Assembly (NCBI RefSeq): GCF_051713825.1
Contig: NZ_JBIOQR010000001.1
Location: forward strand, 992,001-1,056,000
DNA length: 64,000 bases
Direction of reading: 5' to 3'
Source of the DNA: Enterococcus_K sp051713825
GTDB taxonomy: Bacteria > Bacillota > Bacilli > Lactobacillales > Enterococcaceae
Of the stretch, positions 18,241 through 25,602 are shown in pieces. A program made the position numbers and the translations under genes. Every line of letters starts with the position of its first letter. The stretch's first letter is position 1. The notes below the pieces were generated by a model, which made no database searches, was not told where the DNA came from, and was given only the letters and a program-made list of their open reading frames with translations.

Positions 18241-18411
18241 AAAGAACTGGCTTCAGTCAACAAGCGAAGCAGGTGGACAGGCAATGCCATCTACTTGAGT
18301 CTTGTCGCAACAGCGAAGGCAAACGACTTAGACCCTAAAGATTACCTAACGCGACTTTTCCAACAGCTACCGAATAAACCGTTCCTTGAGAAGCCAGAAA
18401 TTCTTTTATGA
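18241..18411 (+). pseudogene. Second IS66 transposase C-terminal fragment
   Basis: The plus-strand frame reads KELASVNKRSRWTGNAIYLS, then VATAKANDLDPKDYLTRLF and QQLPNKPFLEKPEILL before a TGA. This matches the extreme C-terminus of a different IS66 TnpC (the YLTWLF...LPNEPF..KPE type). It points away from the minus-strand fragment, so the unit is made from two right ends. Confidence 0.75.
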
Positions 18412-18780
18412 ATTTTTGCCTTGGTCAGATTCTATGCAGACTATTTGTAAAAGATTGTCTCGCAAAAAAACGGAAAAGCAAAAAATAGCTTGATTTCTGC
18501 CAAAAAATTGGAGAAACCAGGCTGTTTGTGTTGTCCTTTTAATTACTCACTAATAAAGTTTACTTCGGGCTTACAATATAACTACTGATAACATTATATA
18601 GATGTATTTCAGAATCATCTTTTCTTTTTATTCGTGCAGCTAGCTTCGCACTCGCTATTTTTTAATTTTGTTTCTGGTCTGGCAGCGTATGAAGCTGGAT
18701 GGGTACAATTTCGTTTGTCTTAGGCAAACAAACACCTCCAATTTACTTGATAAGCCAAATATGCTCGGAGATGTTGCTTG

Positions 18781-18810
18781 ATTGTAGGTACCTAGTTATT
18801 AGGCGCTTAC
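18781..18810 (-). repeat. Third IS66-type terminus with leader fragment
   Basis: On the minus strand, GTAAGCGCCTAATAACTAGG starts at 18810, very like the left terminus of copy 1. Reading inward there is GGAGGTG and a short frame starting TTG (LPKTNEIVPIQLHTL), as expected near the start of an IS66 first gene, then decay by about 18600. The span 18575-18780 holds only this decayed material. Confidence 0.5.
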
Positions 18811-18934
18811 AAATAATTACCATTGCAATAAAAATAAATCTTTTAGTTAGTGATAGAGACTATCTGAATTTATGAAAATAAAAGAGCTAGGGGCATAGTA
18901 TGCAAAAATGCAAATATTTCCCTAGCTTTTTCCA

Positions 18935-19282
18935 TTATTTTAAAAATTTGTAATACTTAACTACGGTATAAATAAACCCTGTTAACGCAGTAAGGGATAA
19001 ATTCACAGTCAAGAATAATTTCCAATGTGTTAAGTTGAGATTGACAACTATACTATTTAGAAATACATAGATCAAAAGAGAAAAAGTACCGATTTTAAAG
19101 ATTAGAGAATCAGTTCGTTCATCATCTCCCATTCTATACAATATTAAAAATATCCCTGAAATCAATAATACAGAAATAAAAACAAAAACAGCAGTTAGTA
19201 TATCTATAAACTTATCCCCATTTTCAGCTAACCATGAATTAATGTTATTTGACAAATTGATTATAAAACTAGTTGATATCAT
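18935..19282 (-). CDS. Small multi-spanning membrane protein paired with XRE regulator
   Basis: I take the ATG at 19282 (MISTSFIINLSNN), with AAGGGGGAAACAG upstream, giving 115 residues. There are about four membrane segments: ILTAVFVFISVLLISGIFLI, SLIFKIGTFSLLIYVFLN, WKLFLTVNLSLTALTGFIYT and flanking hydrophobic stretches. It overlaps the stop of the XRE gene, so the two are co-translated. Pairs of a short XRE regulator with a multi-spanning membrane protein are common in Firmicutes, often near peptide-resistance transporters, and the membrane partner may control the regulator. No specific function can be given. Confidence 0.65.
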   Translation of the reverse strand: MISTSFIINLSNNINSWLAENGDKFIDILTAVFVFISVLLISGIFLILYRMGDDERTDSLIFKIGTFSLLIYVFLNSIVVNLNLTHWKLFLTVNLSLTALTGFIYTVVKYYKFLK

Positions 19283-19511
19283 CTGTTTCCCCCTTATCAA
19301 TATATTCAAAAATCTCTGATATTTCTACTTTAAAAAAGTTAGCAATTCTATATGCAACTAAAAGAGAAGGTACATAGTTCCCTTTTTCCATAACAAAGAT
19401 TGTTTGTTTAGAAACACCTACTACTTCACCAAGTTCTGTCTGAGACATTCTGTTTAGAACTCTAAAATCATATACTTTATTACCAATTGAATCATCAAAT
19501 TTTTTTTTCAT
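19269..19511 (-). CDS. XRE-family helix-turn-helix regulator
   Basis: The ATG at 19511 (MKKKFDDSIGNKVYDFR) is preceded by AGAGGTG at good distance, giving an 80-residue protein; the longer frame from 19529 lacks a site. The helix-turn-helix is RMSQTELGEVVGVSKQTIF (about 21-39), followed by MEKGNYVPSLLVAYRIANFF, the usual XRE core. It is divergent from the ABC transporter at 19719, with about 200 bases between, and would plausibly repress its own operon and the transporter. It is AT-rich like the rest of this patch. Confidence 0.85.
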   Translation of the reverse strand: MKKKFDDSIGNKVYDFRVLNRMSQTELGEVVGVSKQTIFVMEKGNYVPSLLVAYRIANFFKVEISEIFEYIDKGETDDIN

Positions 19512-19718
19512 AAAAATCACCTCTTGCAATCATGAGTAAATTATAATAGACTTAAGACAATAAAAAGTAAAGTCAACTTATAAAATTTATAATTTTGTCT
19601 TTATAAAAGTTAACGTAGGTTGTAAAAAAATGTACACGTTGTATTTTACAAGAAAAAAGGATATAAAGCAAAGGTTAAAAATATTATCCATAAATAACTA
19701 TGAGGTAGGTGGAGAACA

Positions 19719-20624
19719 TTGTTGGAAGTGAAAAATATTTCAAAAAGTTTTAGCTCAGTTACAGCTATAAAAGATTTATCTTTTAATTTGATACCATCTA
19801 AAATCATAGGATTAATTGGTACTAACGGTTCTGGAAAAACAACAACTTTTCGTATGATTTTGAATTTAATAGAATCAAACAATGGTGAAATATTATGGAA
19901 TGGTGAAATAATAAATAATATTAATACTGATGAGATAGGATATTTACCAGAAGAAAGAGGTCTTGACGGTGAGATGACTGTTGAGGAGCATATTATTTAC
20001 TTAGCTCAATTAAAAAATAAAACAAAAAATGAAACACTTGGTCTAATCGATGAATGGATGGATGCTTTACAAGTGAAAGGTTCTAAAAAAGATAAGGTTA
20101 AAATTTTATCTAAAGGAAACCAACAAAAAATACAATTATTAGCCACTTTAATTCATAAACCAAAATTAGTTATTTTGGATGAACCGTTTAGCGGGTTAGA
20201 TCCAGTCAATTCACATTTATTAAAACAAAAAATCTTAGAATTAAAAAATGACAGTGAAACTAATATTATTTTTTCAAGTCATAATATGGATCATGTCGAA
20301 GAGCTATGTGATCAATTGATCCTTATTGATAAAGGTAAAGTTTTACTGAATGATGACTTGAAATTAATAAAAGAAAATTTTGGGAGAAAGACTTTGATAA
20401 TTACAGATAACAAAGCTGTAAGAAATGTTCTTGAGAACAATAAAGATAGAATTATTAAAGTTACTGAGTATGATTCAGAAACGCTTAAAGTTACTTTGAA
20501 AGATGAAGAAGTTGGAGAAAAAATATTTTTTGAAGTTTCAAATAATCAATATATAACAACCTTTTGTCAAGGTTATCCAACTTTAGATGAAATCTTTCGA
20601 AAGGTAGTGAATAGGGATGAATAA
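19719..20624 (+). CDS. ABC transporter ATP-binding protein, NatA type
   Basis: A 301-residue ATPase that starts with TTG (TTG TTG GAA GTG), after GGTGGAGA. Walker A is GTNGSGKTTT, the signature is LSKGNQQKIQL, Walker B is LVILDEPFSGLDP, and the H-loop is SSHNMDHVE. The C-terminal extension (about 215-301) is of the DUF4162 type seen in NatA-like ATPases. It overlaps the permease gene by 8 bases. Its place next to a LanC relic suggests it belonged to a lanthipeptide immunity or export module, but NatA-type exporters are common and the substrate is unknown. Confidence 0.85.
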   Translation: MLEVKNISKSFSSVTAIKDLSFNLIPSKIIGLIGTNGSGKTTTFRMILNLIESNNGEILWNGEIINNINTDEIGYLPEERGLDGEMTVEEHIIYLAQLKNKTKNETLGLIDEWMDALQVKGSKKDKVKILSKGNQQKIQLLATLIHKPKLVILDEPFSGLDPVNSHLLKQKILELKNDSETNIIFSSHNMDHVEELCDQLILIDKGKVLLNDDLKLIKENFGRKTLIITDNKAVRNVLENNKDRIIKVTEYDSETLKVTLKDEEVGEKIFFEVSNNQYITTFCQGYPTLDEIFRKVVNRDE

Positions 20625-21489
20625 ATCTGTAGTTGTCGTTAGGAAAACCTTTAAAAAAAGGGTGACATCTAAAAGTTTTTTAATTACTATGTTCCTTCCA
20701 TTAATTTTTTTAGGTTTTATTATAATTTTTGTGGTGTATTCAAATCAGAACATGAACTTTGCCATGATAGAAAATGCAATTAATAACAGCCAAGAAGTTA
20801 GAGAAAAAATTATTCCTATTTTTTCAACATTAATAATTTTCTTATTTATAGGAAGTTGTGCCAACATTATTGCTCAAGAGATTGGTTCAGATAAAGGGTC
20901 TAGGTTAATGGAAATTATATTGACTAGTGTGCCTCCTGAAAGATATTTTATAGGAAAATTAGTTGGGGTATTTCTAATAGGGTTACTACAATTAATAGGG
21001 TATATTCTTATATTTCTAATCGGCATTCGTATCTTTGATTCTATAGACCAGAATGGTGGAAGTATGACTCAAATCTTTATGAGTTTGGCTGAGGTGGTCA
21101 ATATCTGGAATGTTCTTTTTCTGATTCTAGGCATAATATCTTATACCACTATAGCAGCTATGTTTGGTTCATTAGTTACTAAAAAAGAAGATGTTTCAAA
21201 TGCTGCAAATCCAATACTTACAGTAGCTCTAATAGGGCTATACATTGGTTTGTGGCTAGCCAATACATCTCCCAATAGTTTAGTTGTCAAAGTTGCTTCA
21301 CAGCTACCATTTTTTTCACCATTTGTTATGCCAGCAAGATTAGCTAGTACAAATGTAGATAATGGGGCGATTATACTATCAGTTGTTTTGTTACTATTTT
21401 ATTCTGTTATTTCTATTCTCATATCTATGAGAATTTATAATAAAAATGCTCTTAATTTTTCTGAAAAGTTAATTTTCAGAAAAAATTAA
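20617..21489 (+). CDS. ABC transporter permease, NatB-like
   Basis: A 290-residue ABC-2-type permease, partner of the preceding ATPase. One membrane segment near the N-terminus (SFLITMFLPLIFLGFIIIFV) is followed by a short external stretch, then five or so segments, including IIAQEIGSDKGSRLMEIILT, the coupling-helix region of NatB-like proteins. NatB proteins are usually near 390-400 residues; here the large external domain between segments 1 and 2 is missing or very short. The LanC relic follows in the same frame shortly after its stop. Confidence 0.8.
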   Translation: MNKSVVVVRKTFKKRVTSKSFLITMFLPLIFLGFIIIFVVYSNQNMNFAMIENAINNSQEVREKIIPIFSTLIIFLFIGSCANIIAQEIGSDKGSRLMEIILTSVPPERYFIGKLVGVFLIGLLQLIGYILIFLIGIRIFDSIDQNGGSMTQIFMSLAEVVNIWNVLFLILGIISYTTIAAMFGSLVTKKEDVSNAANPILTVALIGLYIGLWLANTSPNSLVVKVASQLPFFSPFVMPARLASTNVDNGAIILSVVLLLFYSVISILISMRIYNKNALNFSEKLIFRKN

Positions 21490-21537
21490 AAGCACACTAA
21501 ATTAGAATCCCAAGTTAAAATTGATGAAAAAATATAT

Positions 21538-21990
21538 ATGCCTGGAATAAAAGTAGGTATAAAGACTGTTGGTTTTCTTGATGACTTACAGTTAAATTAT
21601 TTATCATGGTGCTATGGAACACTGAGTATTTTTAATGCAATCAAGTATTCTACAAAAGTTTATGACAATAAAGAAACTGCCAACTGGCTTAAGGAGTTAG
21701 CAAATCAATTTTATCAACAAGAGGAAATAGAATGTAGAGACATGAATTTTTGTCATGGCTTAGTAGGCAGTTCTTATATTCTAGAAAAAAATGAACTGGT
21801 GTCTAGTAAAAAACTCAATAAGATAAGAAAAAAAATGAATGATTACATATCGAATTTTGATATTATTAATTCAGATATACTAGGTATCTATAACCATATT
21901 GACGGTTTCATCTCAATAATAATTTTGAACCTCTTTAAGTACCAAAATGAAGAAGACAAAAAATTGTTAGAAGAAATGTATCTAATCTAA
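21538..21990 (+). pseudogene. LanC-like lanthipeptide cyclase, C-terminal relic
   Basis: The 150-residue frame has the zinc-ligand motifs of LanC cyclases: WCYG (in YLSWCYGTLSIF) and CHG (in MNFCHGLVGSSY), with the spacing expected for the second half of the enzyme. It ends with the LanC-like C-terminus (ILGIYNHIDGFISIIILN to KLLEEMYLI). LanC is normally about 400 residues; the N-terminal barrel half is absent, and no ribosome binding site precedes the ATG. The frame is in phase with the upstream permease and separated from it by one stop and 48 bases. LanC closes thioether rings in class I lanthipeptides. I call it a relic of a lost lanthipeptide cluster. Confidence 0.72.
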
Positions 21991-22014
21991 AAAATAATGG
22001 GAAAGAGGGTTGTT

Positions 22015-22191
22015 ATGCCTATTGAGGATAATGATTTTATAATGAGACAATCAAAGCAAATTGCACAAGCATTAGGAGCATTCTTAGATAAAGATACTGT
22101 TGATGATATTCTGAATTTAGATGAAAAGCAGGATGATGATTCAAAATGTAATGATGACAAAAATAAAAAAAATCCGACAATAAATAAGTAA
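22015..22191 (+). CDS. Small acidic/lysine-rich protein beside LanC relic
   Basis: I use the ATG at 22015 (MPIEDNDFIMRQSKQIAQAL), with GGGAAAGAGGG upstream, giving 58 residues; the frame from 21997 lacks a site. The first part is an amphipathic helix of the kind NDFIMRQ-KQIAQALG-L, similar to the N-terminus of some short DUF6483-like proteins. The tail is Asp/Lys/Asn-rich. It has no double-glycine leader and a single Cys, so it is not an obvious bacteriocin precursor. Function unknown. Confidence 0.5.
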   Translation: MPIEDNDFIMRQSKQIAQALGAFLDKDTVDDILNLDEKQDDDSKCNDDKNKKNPTINK

Positions 22192-22239
22192 ACGGTAAAT
22201 AAAGAAAGTGATACCTAAGGTATATTCTTTTAATATATA

Positions 22240-23418
22240 GTTCCCGTAAAGTAAAACGCATTTCAAATTAAAGCTTGCCATCCATGGTAAAATGAAACTA
22301 AAACGAGGTTTCTCCCATGAAAATAAAACATTATACTCCTGAACAAATTGAAGAAATCCGCACTCAGTTGCGAGAAACTAAAAATACAAGACTAAAACTA
22401 AAAATACCAAGTCATTGATTTAAGTATGCAAGGGAAGCAAAATAAAGAAATCGCTGGAATGTTTCACTTGAACGAGACAACTGTAGGATTCTATATAAAT
22501 AGTTATTTACAAGGGGGACTTACTGCACTCGTTCCCCAAAAAAAATCTGGACGTCCACCGTTCATGACAAAAGAACAGAGTCAAGCGTTATACGATGTCA
22601 TACGTGATTATGTCCCTCATGACGTCGGTTTTCCAGGTCGCTACAATTGGACGGTAAGCTTGCAGCAAAATGGTTAAAGGAAACGTATAACATAGATTAT
22701 AAAGAAAGCAGTATTCTGCAACAAATGCATCAAATTGGCTTAAGTCATACGCGGCCTAGCTATGTATTAGCAAATGCCGATAAAGAGAAACAAGCCGAAT
22801 TTTTGGAGCAACTGGAAGCTGAAAAAAAAACTCGTAAATGGGGAGATTGAGCACCTGCTCTTTGAAGATGAATCCACTATACGTGATTATCAAGCGTTAC
22901 AAGCCACTTGGTTTCCTATTGGTCAACAAAAGAAGATTAAGACGTACGGAAAACACTACAGCGTCAAGCTTACAGGAATATTGAATTACGAAACAGGTGC
23001 CGTTTATGTGGAAGAAAGTGACACATTTGACGCAAAGGTTTTCCAAGGATTTCTTGAAAATGTTCTAAAATTGTATCCTACAGGAATTATCGTCATGGTT
23101 TTAGATAACTCAAGAGTCCATCATGCCAAAATTTTACAAGATTTTTTGAGGAGAAATGTCCGATTGCGTCTCCTTTTTCTGCCACCTTATAGCCCTAATT
23201 TGAATGCCATTGAAGAGCTATGGAAATGGCTCAAGGAAACCTGTGTGAACAACGTTTTTTTCTCCAAATATTATCAAATTAAAATAGCCGTTCGTACATT
23301 TGTTCGATGGGTAAATACCATTCCAAAAGAAACGATTGATCGGCTGTGCCTTTAATGCTTGTTTATTAACAGAAACTATCTATTTCAAAATTTTTAATCA
23401 GAAAGATTGAACGGGAAC
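22240..23418 (+). mobile_element. IS630-family element, decayed
   Basis: Terminal inverted repeats GTTCCCGT (22240-22247) and ACGGGAAC (23411-23418) bound a 1.18-kb unit with an IS630-type transposase. TA precedes the left end, as expected for this family; the right TA is not visible. The right end now lies in the dinB promoter. Confidence 0.75.
22318..23355 (+). pseudogene. IS630-family transposase, several frameshifts
   Basis: The coding sequence starts ATGAAAATAAAACATTATAC at 22318, hits a stop after about 30 codons, and continues through three overlapping frames (from about 22426, 22647 and 22774). Recognisable parts are the N-terminal helix-turn-helix (NKEIAGMFHLNETTVGFYI), the DDE region LLFEDESTIRDYQAL, VLDNSRVHHAK and LPPYSPNLNAIEELWKWLK. 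At least three frame disruptions make it inactive. Confidence 0.85.
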
Positions 23419-23436
23419 GGATGTTTGTATTATAAT
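23407..23436 (+). promoter_or_regulatory. dinB promoter with LexA-type SOS box
   Basis: A -35 TTGAAC (23407-23412) and -10 TATAAT (23431-23436) are separated by 18 bases. Between them GGAACGGATGTTTG (23414-23427) matches the Gram-positive LexA consensus CGAACRNRYGTTYC at 12 of 14 positions. The -35 and the GAAC half of the box lie inside the right end of the IS630 element. Confidence 0.7.
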
Positions 23437-23510
23437 GAAGTGAGTCATTATAATGAGAAGGACAGATTTGAACACTTCTGATAGTTGACTGAATAGAAAG
23501 GGTGACAATA

Positions 23511-24635
23511 GTGGTAGAGATGCGCTTTCCATTGAAAAATGATACCTCTAGAAAAATTATTCATATCGATATGGATGCTTTTTTTGCGGCTGTTGAAGAG
23601 CGGGATCATCCGGAGCTTGTGGGTCATCCGTTAGTTATTGCGCGACATCCTAGTGATACTGGTGGGCGTGGGGTAGTGACAACGGCTAATTATATTGCGC
23701 GACAATATGGGATTCATTCTGCAATGAGTGCGCAGAAGGCATTTGAGCTGTGTCCACAGGCTATTTTTAAGCCAGGAAGTTATGAAAAATATACAGAAAT
23801 ATCAAAAGAAATTCGAAAAATTTTCGCTCGCTATACTGACATAATTGAGCCAATGTCGATTGATGAAGCCTACTTAGATGTGACTGAAAATAAAGTTCAA
23901 TCCAAGTCGGCGATTAAGATTGCCCGCATGATTCAGCGAGATGTTTGGCAGGAGTTACGACTGACTTGTTCTGCTGGGGTCAGCTACAATAAATTTATCG
24001 CTAAGCTTGCTTCTGATTACCAAAAGCCCAAGGGAATGACCGTTGTGATGCCCGAGGATGCAGTTGCTTTTTTGAAGGCCTTGCCGATTGAGAAGTTTCA
24101 TGGGGTGGGGAAAAAAACGGTGCCTAGGATGAATGAGCTTGGGATTTTTACAGGTGCAGATTTATATGAACAAAGTGAGATGGACTTGATTCGTTATTTT
24201 GGTAAAATGGGCTATTCTTTGTATCGAAAAGTTCGTGGTATCCATAATTCACCAGTGAGTGTGACCAGAGATAGAAAATCAGTAGGAAGAGAGAACACGT
24301 ATGGTACGCCACTACAGACAGAAGAGGAAGTCTTGGGGCAATTGAGGAAGCTTTCTGAAAGTGTTGAAAATTCGTTGCGGCGGGTTCAAAAGCATGGGAA
24401 GACAGTGGTTCTTAAGGTTAGATATACGGATTATTCAACCGTCACAAAGCGTGTCACTTTACCAGAATATCTTTATAAAAAGGAAGCTCTTTTTCATGAA
24501 GCGAGTCTTATTTGGGAAGATGTTTTGGGTGTCGAAAAAGGGATTCGATTGTTAGGAATTACCGTGACCAATCTTGATCCAATGTCGTATGAAAATATAG
24601 TCTTACCTCTATGGGAGAAAGAAGACAAAAACTGA
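23511..24635 (+). CDS. dinB: DNA polymerase IV (Y family)
   Basis: I chose the GTG at 23511 because AAAGGGTG stands 6 bases before it; an ATG at 23520 (MRFPLKND) is possible. The product has about 374 residues. Catalytic motifs are IIHIDMDAFFAAVEER with the first Asp, and MSIDEAYLDVTE with the Asp-Glu pair; the YNKFIAKLASDYQKP thumb region, helix-hairpin-helix (FHGVGKKTVPRMNELGI) and little-finger domain follow. It copies past DNA damage with low fidelity. The LexA-like box upstream predicts SOS induction. Confidence 0.95.
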   Translation: MVEMRFPLKNDTSRKIIHIDMDAFFAAVEERDHPELVGHPLVIARHPSDTGGRGVVTTANYIARQYGIHSAMSAQKAFELCPQAIFKPGSYEKYTEISKEIRKIFARYTDIIEPMSIDEAYLDVTENKVQSKSAIKIARMIQRDVWQELRLTCSAGVSYNKFIAKLASDYQKPKGMTVVMPEDAVAFLKALPIEKFHGVGKKTVPRMNELGIFTGADLYEQSEMDLIRYFGKMGYSLYRKVRGIHNSPVSVTRDRKSVGRENTYGTPLQTEEEVLGQLRKLSESVENSLRRVQKHGKTVVLKVRYTDYSTVTKRVTLPEYLYKKEALFHEASLIWEDVLGVEKGIRLLGITVTNLDPMSYENIVLPLWEKEDKN

Positions 24636-24791
24636 GTGGGTGAGTATGGTTTTGAATTTTTGAAGATCCGATAAAAAGACTCATCTTTTGGCAAGTAGAA
24701 GCAGGCTGGAAATGTCACAAAGCCCGAAGATTTAGCAGTATTAAATAGTGCCATCTTTTTTCAAAAATTATCGGATCAATCGAATACAGTT

Positions 24792-24853
24792 AATTATCAA
24801 AAAAGAGAATCAGTCACGCCTAATCCGCGTAACGATTCTCTTTTTTGATAATT
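24792..24853. terminator. Bidirectional terminator between dinB and nrdG
   Basis: A perfect 20-bp stem pairs 24792-24811 (starting AATTATCAAAAAAGAGAATC) with 24834-24853. It carries A6 on one arm and T6 on the other, which serves both convergent genes. Confidence 0.9.
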
Positions 24854-25454
24854 AAATTAAATCGGCTTTTTTGATTTGTTCGAAGGTCTCTTTGCCATCC
24901 GTACATTTGTCCCAAAGTACGACTTGTTGAGCCTCTAGCGACTTCTTGACATCAACAATACGCTGATTGCTACTCCCACGAAATTGCAGCTTGAGATCGC
25001 GCTTTGAAAGTTCAAAACGACCATCAACGAGGATATCAATTTTTTGTAATAATTCTAGTTTGTCTTCAGATTCTAATAAGAGTTCTTCAAAAGTATAACC
25101 AGACCAAGACCAGATATCTTTGGTTGTGCCAAATGTGTCACGAACTCGGTTGACCACTTTGAGGCAGACCTCTATATTTAAAAAGGGCTCACCGCCTAGT
25201 AGTGTTAATCCTTGGATGTAGTCAGGGGTTAGATCCGTGATAATCTGCTCTTCTAACTCTTGGGTGAATGGTTTGCCATATCGGAAATTTTGAACGGCTT
25301 TATTGAAGCAGCCTTCACAAGCAAATAAGCAACCACTAACGTACAAACTATTACGAACGCCTTCGCCATCGACAAAGTTAAAAGCTTTATAATCAGCAAT
25401 ATAGTTTTGGCTATAGTCTTGTGAGAGCCATTCTTTTGGTTGAGGATTATTCAT
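24852..25454 (-). CDS. nrdG: Anaerobic ribonucleotide reductase activating enzyme
   Basis: The ATG at 25454 (MNNPQPKEWLSQDY) gives 200 residues. The radical-SAM motif is C42-x3-C46-x2-C49 (CLFACEGC), followed by LLGGEPFLN, the SAM-binding GGE motif. NrdG uses a 4Fe-4S cluster and SAM to make the glycyl radical on NrdD under anaerobic conditions. It is downstream of nrdD on the same strand, about 150 bases away, in one operon. Confidence 0.95.
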   Translation of the reverse strand: MNNPQPKEWLSQDYSQNYIADYKAFNFVDGEGVRNSLYVSGCLFACEGCFNKAVQNFRYGKPFTQELEEQIITDLTPDYIQGLTLLGGEPFLNIEVCLKVVNRVRDTFGTTKDIWSWSGYTFEELLLESEDKLELLQKIDILVDGRFELSKRDLKLQFRGSSNQRIVDVKKSLEAQQVVLWDKCTDGKETFEQIKKADLI

Positions 25455-25602
25455 AGGGAAAACTTCTTTCTTCAACAGGATAATTTCGTATAAAAGGCAA
25501 GCCAGGATAAGTTGAAAGCCTTACAGTGTCTTTGTTTGACACAAGTGACTTGCAATCAATTATCCTGACTCCTTATCTTTTTTGTTTCTAAAATGTTCGA
25601 AT

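Larger units (their letters stand above)
17860..18574. repeat. IS66-derived non-autonomous repeat, copy 1
   Basis: Both ends carry IS66-type termini pointing outward: GTAAGTGCCTAATAAAATAG at 17860 and, on the other strand, GTAAGCCCGAAGTAAACTTT ending at 18574. Inside are two IS66 transposase C-terminal pieces in opposite orientation, one on each strand, each reading outward to its own end, with no room for a full transposase. A similar unit in inverted orientation lies at 33747-34354. I see no target duplication (TAAACGAG against AATATAAC). Confidence 0.75.

Noticed and set aside
21538..21990. LanC fragment as an active short cyclase
   Set aside because: Only the second half of the fold is present and no ribosome binding site precedes it.
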